A program made the translations under genes and the position numbers. A stretch of DNA of 64,000 nucleotides from Pseudaestuariivita rosea. Lineage in GTDB: Bacteria; Pseudomonadota; Alphaproteobacteria; Rhodobacterales; Rhodobacteraceae. Shown here piece after piece: positions 17,538-26,743 of this stretch. Within the stretch, counting starts at the first letter, position 1. Each line of letters starts with the position of its first letter. Below the pieces are notes generated by a model that worked only from the letters and a program-made list of their open reading frames with translations, did not search any database and was not told the DNA's origin. The stretch covers positions 62,001 through 126,000 of the forward strand of contig NZ_JACNMP010000001.1 in assembly GCF_017592335.1 (NCBI RefSeq). The letters run 5' to 3'.

Positions 17538-18755
17538 ATGTCTTCCCCGAAAAAAGTAGTGCTGGCGTATTCAGGCGGCCTTGATACCTCAATTATTCTG
17601 AAATGGCTGCAAACCGAATATGCGTGTGAGGTGGTTACCTTCACCGCCGATCTTGGCCAGGGGGAAGAACTAGAACCGGCCCGCAAAAAGGCTGAAATGC
17701 TGGGCGTGAAAGAGATCTATATCGAAGATCTTCGCGAGGAATTCGTGCGGGATTTCGTCTTTCCGATGTTCCGCGCAAATGCACTGTACGAAGGTCTTTA
17801 TCTGCTGGGCACATCGATCGCACGGCCTTTGATTTCGAAACGGTTGATCGAGATTGCAGCAGAAACAGACGCAGATGCGATTTCCCATGGTGCCACCGGA
17901 AAAGGTAATGATCAGGTTCGATTTGAACTATCCGCCTATGCATTGAACCCGGATATCAAGGTGATTGCCCCTTGGCGTGAATGGGATTTGAGCAGCCGAA
18001 CAAAATTGATCGATTTTGCCGAGAAAAACCAGATACCAATCGCAAAGGACAAACGCGGCGAGGCGCCGTTTAGTGTTGATGCCAATCTGTTGCACACATC
18101 GTCCGAGGGCAAAGTGCTGGAAGACCCCGCGCAGGATGCGCCGGATTATGTTTATCAGCGTACCGTTCATCCCGAAGATGCCCCGAATGAGCCTGAGTTT
18201 GTCGAAGTGACGTTTGACAAAGGTGACGCTGTTGCGATTAACGGCGAAGCGATGTCGCCCGCCACGATCCTGACAAAGCTGAACGAACTGGGCGGTAAAC
18301 ACGGGATTGGGCGGCTTGATCTGGTCGAGGGCCGATTTGTCGGGATGAAATCGCGCGGTATCTACGAAACGCCGGGTGGTACGATCTTGTTGGAAGCGCA
18401 TCGCGGCATCGAACAGATCACCTTGGACCGTGGAGCGGCGCACCTAAAGGATGAGCTGATGCCGCGCTACGCCGAACTGATCTACAACGGTTTCTGGTTC
18501 AGCCCCGAACGCGAAATGCTGCAGGCCGCGATTGACAAAAGCCAGGAACATGTCACCGGTACGGTTCGTCTGAAACTTTATAAAGGTCTTGCACGCACGG
18601 TCGGACGCTGGTCGGATCATTCCCTGTATTCTGAAGAGCATGTGACGTTTGAGGATGACGCAGGCGCTTATGATCAGAAAGACGCTGCAGGCTTTATCAA
18701 ACTGAACGCCCTGCGCCTGCGTCTGATAGCGATGCGGAACAAACGCCTGAAATAA
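17538..18755 (+). CDS. argG: Argininosuccinate synthase
   Basis: The 405-residue enzyme joins citrulline and aspartate with ATP in arginine synthesis. The PP-loop ATP motif AYSGGLDTS starts at residue 10, and [15 protein letters not shown] and [18 protein letters not shown] are diagnostic. The start at 17538 follows GGAG at a good distance and removes 18 upstream residues that the family lacks. No terminator is visible directly after the stop; the next feature is a 12-bp palindrome ahead of msrA. Confidence 0.95.
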   Translation: MSSPKKVVLAYSGGLDTSIILKWLQTEYACEVVTFTADLGQGEELEPARKKAEMLGVKEIYIEDLREEFVRDFVFPMFRANALYEGLYLLGTSIARPLISKRLIEIAAETDADAISHGATGKGNDQVRFELSAYALNPDIKVIAPWREWDLSSRTKLIDFAEKNQIPIAKDKRGEAPFSVDANLLHTSSEGKVLEDPAQDAPDYVYQRTVHPEDAPNEPEFVEVTFDKGDAVAINGEAMSPATILTKLNELGGKHGIGRLDLVEGRFVGMKSRGIYETPGGTILLEAHRGIEQITLDRGAAHLKDELMPRYAELIYNGFWFSPEREMLQAAIDKSQEHVTGTVRLKLYKGLARTVGRWSDHSLYSEEHVTFEDDAGAYDQKDAAGFIKLNALRLRLIAMRNKRLK

Positions 18756-18768
18756 TCTGTAAACATCG

Positions 18769-18780
18769 TGTGACGTCACA
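18769..18780. promoter_or_regulatory. 12-bp perfect palindrome upstream of msrA
   Basis: TGTGACGTCACA lies 60 bp before the msrA start in the argG-msrA gap. It is a complete dyad with no spacer. The halves resemble those of CRP/FNR sites, but the arms are too close for a normal CRP dimer. It may be an operator for msrA. The binding protein is unknown. Confidence 0.4.
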
Positions 18781-18815
18781 GTGCAGTGAATTGCATTACA
18801 CGCTGTCGCCCGTCA

Positions 18816-18845
18816 GGGTCATCACAAAGGAGATGACCCATGACC
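18816..18845 (+). promoter_or_regulatory. msrA leader with two mutually exclusive hairpins around the ribosome site
   Basis: GGGTCATC (18816-18823) pairs perfectly with GATGACCC (18832-18839). The 8-base loop ACAAAGGA displays the Shine-Dalgarno core, and the ATG follows the stem directly. The same left arm can instead pair as GGTCAT with ATGACC at 18840-18845, which contains the start codon, because ATGACC occurs twice seven bases apart. The two folds exclude each other. A translational switch is inferred; the pairing itself is read directly. Confidence 0.5.
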
Positions 18846-19505
18846 TATAGTTTTCAGAAAACAAAACCGATCCTTCTGATCGTTGCGATGGTTGTCGGTT
18901 TTCTTATCAATTGTGAAAAAGTGATGGCCGCTGAAACCCGTACGCTGACTGTAGCGGGGGGCTGTTTCTGGTGCGTTGAAGCCGATTTTGAAAAAGTGCC
19001 CGGTGTGATCGAAGCTGTGTCTGGATTTACTGGCGGCACCGTCGCAAACCCGACTTACAAGCAAGTCGTGCGTGGCGGAACGGGCCATTATGAAGCCGTT
19101 CAGATCACCTATGATCCCAGCCAGGTAACCGAGCGCCAGTTGCTGCATATGTTCTTCCGCTCAATCGATCCGACAGATGCAGGTGGCCAATTCTGCGACC
19201 GCGGCGAAAGCTATCGCACCGCTATTTTCGCAGCTGATCCCTCTCAGCAGCAGGCTGCTGAAACGGCCAAACGCAATGCCCAGCGTGACCTGGGACGCAA
19301 AATTGTGACGCCGGTTTTGTCAGTCGACACGTTTTATCCGGCCGACGCTTACCATCAGGACTACTATAAAAGCTCAACTGTGATTTTGACCCGCTTTGGC
19401 CCCCGTCAAAAATCCGAAGCGTACAAACGTTATCGCGCCGCTTGCGGTCGCGATGATCGGGTCAGGCAGCTTTGGGGGAACGACGCCCCGTTTATCGGCG
19501 GCTGA
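18840..19505 (+). CDS. msrA: Periplasmic peptide-methionine (S)-S-oxide reductase
   Basis: The 221-residue precursor has an N-terminal hydrophobic signal (about residues 9-24) with a likely cut after VMA (residue 30). The MsrA domain follows, with active-site [11 protein letters not shown] (Cys42 nucleophile, Cys45), and [21 protein letters not shown] and CDRGESYRT as conserved segments. Export means it repairs oxidised methionines outside the cytoplasm. A further Cys near residue 205 may be the resolving residue. The leader holds a palindrome and a start-site hairpin. Its end overlaps the convergent ribokinase gene by 14 bp. Confidence 0.93.
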   Translation: MTYSFQKTKPILLIVAMVVGFLINCEKVMAAETRTLTVAGGCFWCVEADFEKVPGVIEAVSGFTGGTVANPTYKQVVRGGTGHYEAVQITYDPSQVTERQLLHMFFRSIDPTDAGGQFCDRGESYRTAIFAADPSQQQAAETAKRNAQRDLGRKIVTPVLSVDTFYPADAYHQDYYKSSTVILTRFGPRQKSEAYKRYRAACGRDDRVRQLWGNDAPFIGG

Positions 19506-20370
19506 TCATATCGGTCTCTGACAGAAACACGCTGACATCATCGATTGAGGGGATAGCATCGGCTGTCCCCTCTTTCGTGACCATCAATGCGCCTGCGGCC
19601 GAGGCAATGCGCAGGGCTTCCTGAACAGGTTTACCCTGGTCAAGCGAGGCTGCGAAAAAGCCCAGAAACGTATCGCCCGCGCCCGTCGTATCAACCGCTT
19701 TAACCTTGAACGCCGGTGCGTTGATCTTGGTTTTGTTATCCGTCCAATAGGCACCGTCCGAGCCCAGCGTCACCAATTTCTGCGGCACGTCAATCTGTTG
19801 AAATTGATCGGTCAGTTGCTGCATCTCAATCCGGTTCACAGCCAACATTGTGACGAAAGGCAAAACCGCCATGACACTGTCCGCATCGAAAGGGGCTGCA
19901 GAGTAGATGACCCGCATACCCCTCTCCAAAGCAATCTGCGCCGCTTCAACTTGGTGCGACGTTTCGTTTTGTAAAAGCAGTGTATCGTCAGACCCGGCTG
20001 TATCCAAAGCCCGCTTTATATGTTGTGTCGACTGATTAGCATTTGCACCGGCAAAGATCGTAATTGAATTTTCACCTGCGTCGTCCACCTGAATAATGGC
20101 ATGACCGGTCGGCGTATCGGTTTCCCGAACATGGCTGACATCAACGCCGTATTGCGTCATCCGGTCTTTGATCCAAATCGCATCATGTCCGATCGACCCA
20201 ATATGCAAGACCTGAGACGCAGCGCGTGCCGCGGCGACGGACTGGTTCGTTCCCTTGCCCCCCAAACCCACGTGATAGCTTTCGGCCGCCAGCGTTTCAC
20301 CCGGCTTCACCAGATGCGGAACCTGATAGAAATGATCGATATTGATCGAACCAAGGTTATAGATGGTCAT
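19492..20370 (-). CDS. PfkB-family sugar kinase, probable ribokinase
   Basis: The 292-residue protein has the two PfkB signatures: the N-terminal [14 protein letters not shown] and the C-terminal [17 protein letters not shown] with the catalytic Asp. The N-terminal [20 protein letters not shown] and GLGGKGTN favour ribokinase over fructokinase. No ribose transporter or regulator lies nearby, so the substrate stays probable. It begins 3 bp after the maeB stop, so the two are almost certainly co-transcribed, an odd pair of partners. Confidence 0.88.
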   Translation of the reverse strand: MTIYNLGSINIDHFYQVPHLVKPGETLAAESYHVGLGGKGTNQSVAAARAASQVLHIGSIGHDAIWIKDRMTQYGVDVSHVRETDTPTGHAIIQVDDAGENSITIFAGANANQSTQHIKRALDTAGSDDTLLLQNETSHQVEAAQIALERGMRVIYSAAPFDADSVMAVLPFVTMLAVNRIEMQQLTDQFQQIDVPQKLVTLGSDGAYWTDNKTKINAPAFKVKAVDTTGAGDTFLGFFAASLDQGKPVQEALRIASAAGALMVTKEGTADAIPSIDDVSVFLSETDMISRR

Positions 20371-20373
20371 CGG

Positions 20374-22638
20374 TCAGCCCGAATTCCCGACACCACAAGC
20401 TGCGATCACCGCCATGTTTAGAATATCGGTTTCCGTTGAAACGGTCGAACAGATCTGAATGGGCTTGTCGACGCCTGTCAGGATCGGACCCAGAACAGTA
20501 GCGCCCCCCATTTCCTGCATCAGTTTGACCGATATCGATGCCGAATGCCGCGCGGGAACGACAAGTACATTCGCGGGGCCGCTGAGCCGACTGAAGGGAT
20601 AATTCTCCATCACCTGGGTGTTCAGGGCGACATCGACGGTCATCTCACCTTCGTATTCGAAATTCACACCGCGTTGGTCAAGGATGGTCGGCGCCAGATG
20701 CATCTTTTCGGCGCGTTCCGATACCGGATAGCCGAATGTTGAGAAACTGACAAAGGCCACACGCGGCTCAAGACCCAGATCTTCAGCAACTGCTGCGCCG
20801 TGGATTGCGATATTGGCCAGGTCGTTTTCATCGGGCCATTCGTGGACCAGTGTATCGGCGATCAAAACGATCCGACCCTTATGCAACAAAGCCGTCACAC
20901 CAACGGCCCCATCCTGGGCCGAGGCATCGAAGACATGGTTGATCAGCCCTAAAACATGCGCTGATTTGCGGGTCGCGCCAGTCACCAAACCATCGCCATG
21001 CCCATGCGCCAACATCAGCGCTGAAAACACATGCCTGTCACGCGCGGCAAGGCGGTGGATATCGTGGCTATCGAACCCCTTGCGTTGTAACCGGTCGTAA
21101 AGGAACGACTTATAGCCATCCAAATGCCGCGTGTTTGCGGCATTCACCACGTCCAGCTCACGCACGGCATCACCAAGACCCGCCGCCTCAAGCTTCTCCT
21201 TCACATCGTTTTCGCGACCGACCACCAGTGCCTTGCCCATACCGGATCGTTGATACTGAACCGCTGCGCGCAGAACACGAGTGTCATCGCCTTCTGCAAA
21301 GATCATACGCGCTTGGGCCTGCTTTGCGCGGGCATGAATACCACGCAGGATCGAGGCCGTCGGGTCCATCCGTGATTTCAGGCTAAGTTCATACCCCTCC
21401 ATATCGACAATCGGGCGACGGGCGACACCGGTATCCATACCGGCCTTGGCAACTGCTGGCGGGATTTTGTAGATCAACCGCGGGTCAAAGGGGGTCGGGA
21501 TGATGTAGTCGCGCCCAAAACTCAGCTTGCGGCCATAGGCCATCGCGACCTCATCCGGTACATCTTCGCGGGCCAGTTCGGCCAGCGCCTCAGCGCAGGC
21601 GATTTTCATCTGATCGTTGATTGCCCTCGCGTTGATGTCCAAAGCGCCCCGGAACAGGTATGGAAATCCCAGCACATTATTCACCTGATTGGGATAGTCC
21701 GACCGACCTGTCGCAACAATCGCGTCGACACGAACATCATGGGCATCTTCCGGCGTAATTTCGGGGTCGGGATTGGCCATGGCAAAAATCACCGGGTTAT
21801 CCGCCATGCTGGCAACCATATCAGGGGTGACGGCACCTTTGACCGACACACCAAGGAAGACATCAGCGCCTTTCATCGCCTCTTCCAAACTGCGGGCATC
21901 GGTCTTGGCTGCGTGTGCTGATTTCCATTGGTTCATGCCCTCGGTCCGGCCCTGATAGATCACGCCCTTGGTGTCGCAAACGATGCAGTTGTCATGTTTC
22001 GCGCCCATCGCCTTGATCAATTCAATGCAGGCGATCCCGGCCGCACCCGCACCGTTCAGAACGATCTTGCAGTCTTCGATCTTTTTCTTGGTCAGGTGCA
22101 GCGCGTTGATCAGACCCGCCGCACAGATCACCGCCGTTCCATGCTGATCGTCATGGAAGACAGGGATATCCATTTCCTCTTTCAGGCGCTGTTCGATGAT
22201 GAAACATTCGGGCGCCTTGATATCCTCCAAATTGATGCCCCCAAAGGTCGGACCCATCAGTTTAACCGCGTTGATAAAGGCATCGGGGTCTTCGGTATCC
22301 AGTTCGATATCAATGGAATTCACATCAGCAAATCGCTTGAACAGCACCGATTTGCCTTCCATGACGGGTTTTGAGGCCAAGGCGCCCAGATTGCCCAAAC
22401 CCAGAATAGCCGTCCCGTTAGAAATCACCGCAACCAGATTGCCTTTGTTGGTATAATCGTACGCCGTCTCAGGCGCATCAGATATCGCCTGAACCGGAAC
22501 AGCCACACCCGGCGAATACGCAAGCGACAGATCGCGCTGCGTGGTCATCGGCACGGATGCATTGATTTCAAATTTCCCGGGCCGGGGCTTTAGGTGATAT
22601 TCCAGCGCCTCTTCCGGGGTGAATTTGTTGTTTTTCAT
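20374..22638 (-). CDS. maeB: NADP-dependent malic enzyme, MaeB type with PTA-like C domain
   Basis: The 754-residue protein has the two-part layout of MaeB. Residues 1-430 form the malic enzyme (YSPGVAVPV, VFHDDQHGTAVICAAGLINAL, VLNGAGAAGIACIELI, VFAMANPDPE-like segment IFAMANPDPEITPEDAH). Residues 440-754 form a phosphotransacetylase-like domain, thought to be regulatory. It turns malate into pyruvate with NADPH and CO2. The ATG at 22638 is 36 bp from the YrbL-family stop region upstream. It is confidently assigned. Confidence 0.95.
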   Translation of the reverse strand: MKNNKFTPEEALEYHLKPRPGKFEINASVPMTTQRDLSLAYSPGVAVPVQAISDAPETAYDYTNKGNLVAVISNGTAILGLGNLGALASKPVMEGKSVLFKRFADVNSIDIELDTEDPDAFINAVKLMGPTFGGINLEDIKAPECFIIEQRLKEEMDIPVFHDDQHGTAVICAAGLINALHLTKKKIEDCKIVLNGAGAAGIACIELIKAMGAKHDNCIVCDTKGVIYQGRTEGMNQWKSAHAAKTDARSLEEAMKGADVFLGVSVKGAVTPDMVASMADNPVIFAMANPDPEITPEDAHDVRVDAIVATGRSDYPNQVNNVLGFPYLFRGALDINARAINDQMKIACAEALAELAREDVPDEVAMAYGRKLSFGRDYIIPTPFDPRLIYKIPPAVAKAGMDTGVARRPIVDMEGYELSLKSRMDPTASILRGIHARAKQAQARMIFAEGDDTRVLRAAVQYQRSGMGKALVVGRENDVKEKLEAAGLGDAVRELDVVNAANTRHLDGYKSFLYDRLQRKGFDSHDIHRLAARDRHVFSALMLAHGHGDGLVTGATRKSAHVLGLINHVFDASAQDGAVGVTALLHKGRIVLIADTLVHEWPDENDLANIAIHGAAVAEDLGLEPRVAFVSFSTFGYPVSERAEKMHLAPTILDQRGVNFEYEGEMTVDVALNTQVMENYPFSRLSGPANVLVVPARHSASISVKLMQEMGGATVLGPILTGVDKPIQICSTVSTETDILNMAVIAACGVGNSG

Positions 22639-22674
22639 AAGTTTCTAAATCCCGCTGGGTTTTGGACAGTTTAT

Positions 22675-23334
22675 TCACTGTTTTTCTGGGAAATGAAACT
22701 TTCGATTTTTTCGATCAAGAACCAGACCTGTCTGATTGGCTAGTTTCGCAATCTCTTTGTCCAGCTTTCGGTTATTCAATTTCGTGAAAATTGATTTCAA
22801 CGGGATCAGCGCCCTGTCCCCAAATCCATCAACCAGAACAAAACGACGCACTGATTTCTTGACCTCTAAAACGATGTTTTTAGGTTTCAGGTCATAGGCA
22901 ACGATATGAAATCCATAAAGGTCTTCGACAAACTGATTAAGCAGGTTCAGCTCCGTCTGGGTAAATCCGTCGGTCTGCAAAAGATCCTGCAGTGTCGGTG
23001 CAATCTTTCCCATCTCATCTGATATCATACGCACCAACTGACCAATGCCCTGATCCGTTGGAACGGTCCCGAAAATGCGCGGCAGCGGAGGGCGTCGACC
23101 CAGTTTTTCCTGCATCATCAAAGCACTGATGTATGCCGCATATTCACGCATAAAAAGGATGTATGGGCCAAGTGTCATCCGTTCGTACAGGTTATCCATA
23201 GGTCTTTTGCGGTGCTTTTCTTTTATCACCTTGACCAACTGCCTGTTATTGGATGGGCTTTTATAGATCAATCGCTCAGACCCTTGGGCAAAGGGTTCCA
23301 AATTGGCAAGATCAATTTGATTAGACGGCTTCAT
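22675..23334 (-). CDS. YrbL-family, protein-kinase-fold protein
   Basis: The 219-residue protein resembles the YrbL family, known in enterobacteria as a PhoP-regulated gene of unclear function. The N-lobe start PFAQGSERLIYKSPSNNRQL looks like a nucleotide loop. The catalytic-loop-like YGFHIVAYDLKPKNIVLE (Asp then Asn) and the DFG-like VLVDGFGDRALIP place it in the protein-kinase fold. A basic C-terminal tail ends KNRKFHFPEKQ. Start at 23334 (MKPSNQ) was chosen over an earlier one lacking conservation. It sits divergent from mutS. The substrate is unknown. Confidence 0.78.
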   Translation of the reverse strand: MKPSNQIDLANLEPFAQGSERLIYKSPSNNRQLVKVIKEKHRKRPMDNLYERMTLGPYILFMREYAAYISALMMQEKLGRRPPLPRIFGTVPTDQGIGQLVRMISDEMGKIAPTLQDLLQTDGFTQTELNLLNQFVEDLYGFHIVAYDLKPKNIVLEVKKSVRRFVLVDGFGDRALIPLKSIFTKLNNRKLDKEIAKLANQTGLVLDRKNRKFHFPEKQ

Positions 23335-23437
23335 TCTATTTCTACCAGTCTTCATTTCAGAAGACGCAAATGCTTTTAACTGCTGATCGTTCTAGTTAGA
23401 GTAATCAGGCCGAAAAGTACAGCCCAAGGGCCGAGCA

Positions 23438-26083
23438 GTGACAAAACCCGTAACGCCGATGATGGCACAGTACCTTGAGATCAAGGGGCAGTATGCAGAT
23501 GCCTTGCTGTTCTATCGCATGGGCGACTTTTACGAACTGTTCTTCGATGATGCCGTTGCCGCTGCTCAGGCGCTTGATATTGCACTGACGAAACGTGGAA
23601 AGCATGCGGGCGAAGACATACCGATGTGCGGTGTGCCGGTCCACGCGGCCGAAGGATACCTTTTGACGCTGATCCGGAAAGGGTTTCGCGTTGCTGTCGC
23701 TGAACAATTGGAAGATCCGAGCGAGGCGAAGAAGCGCGGTTATAAGGCCGTAGTCAAGCGTGATGTCGTGCGGCTGATTACACCGGGCACTTTGACCGAA
23801 GAGTCCCTGTTGGATGCGCGGCGGCACAATTACCTTACAGCATATGCCGAGATACGCGGTAGCGGCGCATTAGCCTGGACAGATATTTCGACAGGTACGC
23901 TTCATGCCATCGAATGCCCGCGCGTTCGCTTATCACCAGAACTGGCCCGGCTTGCCCCACGCGAACTATTGATATCAGAAAGTCTGGCATCTGAGCTGGA
24001 TGAATTGACCGCCGAGATTGGAACCGCCACCACGCCGCTGTCCCGCGCAAGCTTCGACAGTGCAAACGGTGAAAAGCGATTGTGCGATCTGTTCAAGGTG
24101 TCATCGCCCGACGCCTTCGGTCAGTTTTCCCGGGCTGAGCTTGCGGCCCTGGGTGCAGTGATCGAATACCTTGATATCACGCAAAAGGGCCAACTGCCTT
24201 TGCTACAAACGCCCATTCGTGAAAACCGCGGTGGCGTTGTTCAAATTGATCCCGCGACACGTCGCAATCTGGAATTGACACAAAGCCTATCGGGGGGGCG
24301 CGAAGGATCGTTGATCCATTCTATTGATCGAACAGTGACAGCGGCCGGTGGGCGGTTGTTGGAAATCTGGATCAATGCACCATCCTATGATTTGAATCTG
24401 GTCCGATCCCGCCACGACGCCGTTGGGTTTCTGTTCGGTGATGCCAGGACGAAAGACGCACTTCGGGATGCGCTGAAGAAAACACCCGATATCGACCGCG
24501 CCATGTCGCGGCTGGGTGTCGATCGTGCTGGGCCGCGTGATCTAGCCTCAATCCGAAATGGTCTGATACAGGCGGCACAGATTTCTGGCATATTGGATAG
24601 CGATAGTTTGCCCGATGCTTTTGGCGATCTGCATGGCGCGCTGACGGGACATGACCCGCTGATCGAACTGCTGGACAATGCACTGATCGCCGAACCACAG
24701 CTGCTGACACGGGACGGCGGATTCATCGCCACCGGATATCATGAGGAACTGGATGAGGTCCGCACTCTGCGCGATGAAGGGCGAAGTGTTATTGCGGCGA
24801 TGCAGGCGAAGTATAGTGAACTTGCCGCCGTCGGTTCTTTAAAGATCAAGCATAATAATGTTCTTGGGTATTTCATCGAAACCACGACAACACATGCCGA
24901 AAAGATGCTGTCGGCGCCGCTGTCAGAGACATTTATACACCGGCAGACAACTGCGAATGCTGTACGATTTACAACGGTAGAATTGTCCGAGCTTGAAACA
25001 AAAATCCTGAATGCCGGCAATCGTGCGTTAGAAATCGAAAAGCAGATCTTTGGGCATTTACGATCGCAGATTCTGGATCACGCGGGACCTATATCAACCA
25101 CTGCACGTGCGCTTTCCCAGATTGATGTTTTTGCCGCCTTCGCTGATTTGGCTGCGGGTGAAAACTGGTGCAGACCCCATGTCGAAGATAGCAATGTGTT
25201 CGATATCGCTGGCGGTCGTCACCCTGTCGTCGAACTTGCGCTGCGCAAACAGGGGGCCGGGCCCTTTGTCGCGAATGACTGCAATCTGTCAGATGGCACA
25301 GAAGGTGCGGATATCTGGCTGCTGACCGGTCCGAATATGGCGGGTAAGTCAACATTTTTACGGCAGAACGCCTTGATCGCACTGTTGGCGCAGGTCGGAT
25401 CATATGTTCCCGCGACATCAGCGCGGATTGGTTTGATATCGCAACTGTTTTCGCGTGTCGGCGCATCCGATGATCTGGCCCGTGGGCGGTCGACGTTCAT
25501 GGTCGAGATGGTCGAAACGGCGGCCATTCTGAATCAGGCGGATGATCGGGCTTTGGTGATCCTTGATGAAATTGGTCGGGGCACGGCAACTTATGACGGG
25601 CTGTCCATCGCCTGGGCCACGCTTGAGCATCTGCATGATGTCAATCAGTGTCGCGCATTGTTTGCGACGCATTATCACGAAATGACAGCGCTGGCTGATA
25701 AACTGGCGGGCGTACAGAACGCCACGGTCGCGGTTAAGGAATGGGATGGCGATGTTATCTTTCTGCATGAGGTCAGAAAAGGCGCCGCAGATCGGTCCTA
25801 TGGTGTGCAGGTCGCACGGCTGGCCGGTTTGCCCGACAGCGTTGTCGCACGGGCGCGTGTAGTTTTGGAAGCTTTGGAACAAGGCGAGCGTGAAGGTGGC
25901 GCGAAACCCAAAGCATTGATCGACGATCTGCCCTTGTTCAGCGCTGCCCCTATGGCCCCAATAGCGCAACAAAAAAATGAATCATCCAAGATCGAAACGC
26001 ATCTGGCCGATATTAAACCAGATGAAATGACCCCGCTTCAGGCGCTTGAAGCATTGTACAAGCTGAAAGATCTTTCCAAATAG
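23438..26083 (+). CDS. mutS: DNA mismatch repair protein MutS
   Basis: The 881-residue protein starts at a GTG. The mismatch-contacting loop is LFYRMGDFYELFFDDA near residue 25-40 (the Phe-x-Glu is present as FYE). The ATPase has Walker A GPNMAGKSTFLRQNAL and Walker B VILDEIGRGTATYDG, followed by FATHYHEM. It recognises mispairs and recruits MutL. The C terminus (ALEALYKLKDL) is the tetramerisation end. Length and domain order are normal. It lies divergent from the YrbL-like gene and convergent with grpE. Confidence 0.96.
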   Translation: MTKPVTPMMAQYLEIKGQYADALLFYRMGDFYELFFDDAVAAAQALDIALTKRGKHAGEDIPMCGVPVHAAEGYLLTLIRKGFRVAVAEQLEDPSEAKKRGYKAVVKRDVVRLITPGTLTEESLLDARRHNYLTAYAEIRGSGALAWTDISTGTLHAIECPRVRLSPELARLAPRELLISESLASELDELTAEIGTATTPLSRASFDSANGEKRLCDLFKVSSPDAFGQFSRAELAALGAVIEYLDITQKGQLPLLQTPIRENRGGVVQIDPATRRNLELTQSLSGGREGSLIHSIDRTVTAAGGRLLEIWINAPSYDLNLVRSRHDAVGFLFGDARTKDALRDALKKTPDIDRAMSRLGVDRAGPRDLASIRNGLIQAAQISGILDSDSLPDAFGDLHGALTGHDPLIELLDNALIAEPQLLTRDGGFIATGYHEELDEVRTLRDEGRSVIAAMQAKYSELAAVGSLKIKHNNVLGYFIETTTTHAEKMLSAPLSETFIHRQTTANAVRFTTVELSELETKILNAGNRALEIEKQIFGHLRSQILDHAGPISTTARALSQIDVFAAFADLAAGENWCRPHVEDSNVFDIAGGRHPVVELALRKQGAGPFVANDCNLSDGTEGADIWLLTGPNMAGKSTFLRQNALIALLAQVGSYVPATSARIGLISQLFSRVGASDDLARGRSTFMVEMVETAAILNQADDRALVILDEIGRGTATYDGLSIAWATLEHLHDVNQCRALFATHYHEMTALADKLAGVQNATVAVKEWDGDVIFLHEVRKGAADRSYGVQVARLAGLPDSVVARARVVLEALEQGEREGGAKPKALIDDLPLFSAAPMAPIAQQKNESSKIETHLADIKPDEMTPLQALEALYKLKDLSK

Positions 26084-26093
26084 CCAACCTCGT

Positions 26094-26131
26094 CACTGCT
26101 GGACAATCCAATTTGAAAAATTGGGGCAGTG
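26094..26131. terminator. Nested hairpin between convergent mutS and grpE
   Basis: Outer arms CACTGC and GCAGTG enclose a perfect inner stem CCAATTT / AAATTGG with a GAA loop. It lies in the 87-bp gap between convergent genes, where a terminator is expected. No T run follows on either strand, so it may work with Rho or only as an RNA 3'-end stabiliser. Confidence 0.45.
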
Positions 26132-26170
26132 TCAGATAAAGACCCAATTCTACATGAGGGCTTTTAGCAT

Positions 26171-26734
26171 TTATCCGGGTGTTGACGAAACACCAACCTG
26201 AGCAGGCCGCAACAAACGGTCTTTCAACATAAAGCCTTCGGCCATGACCTGAATGATATCACCCGCCACGGTGTCTGGTACAGGCGCTTCGAACATCGCC
26301 TGATGTGCTTGCGGATCGAATTTATCACCCACCTGTGGTGCGATCAGTTCGATATTATGTTTTTTGAAGATGTTCAGCAGTTCACGCATCGTCAGCTCGA
26401 CACCTTCAATCAACGCCGCAGACACTTCACGTTGTTCATCCGTCGCGGCCTCTAACGCGCGTTTCAGACTGTCATAGACAGGTAGCATGTCGCGGGCCAG
26501 TTTAGATCCGCCGTAAAGTTCTGCTTCGCGGCGGTCGCGTTCACCACGCTTACGCATGTTTTCCGCATCAGCCAAGGCACGCATGAACTTATCGCGGAAA
26601 TCATCACGTTCGGTACGAAGCGCGTCCAGCTCAAGCTCTTCTTCTGAAAACTCCAATATCTCTTCAGCTTCCAGTTCAGCTTCTGCAGCTTCGATATCAT
26701 CCAGAAATTCGTCGTCGTTTTTCGGCTCTGCCAT
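26171..26734 (-). CDS. grpE: Nucleotide exchange factor GrpE
   Basis: The 187-residue protein is the ADP/ATP exchange partner of DnaK. A long acidic, Glu-rich coiled coil (about residues 8-75) leads to the conserved LRALADAENMRKRGERDR and YDSLKRALEAA segments and a C-terminal beta domain with FDPQAHQAMFEAPVPD and EGFMLKDRLLRPAQVGVS. It follows hrcA by 9 bp in one operon. dnaK is not in the window. Confidence 0.94.
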   Translation of the reverse strand: MAEPKNDDEFLDDIEAAEAELEAEEILEFSEEELELDALRTERDDFRDKFMRALADAENMRKRGERDRREAELYGGSKLARDMLPVYDSLKRALEAATDEQREVSAALIEGVELTMRELLNIFKKHNIELIAPQVGDKFDPQAHQAMFEAPVPDTVAGDIIQVMAEGFMLKDRLLRPAQVGVSSTPG

Positions 26735-26743
26735 TCTTCACCT

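Noticed and set aside
25418-25972. 184-codon minus-strand open frame inside mutS
   Set aside because: It lies entirely across the MutS ATPase core and has no recognisable motif.
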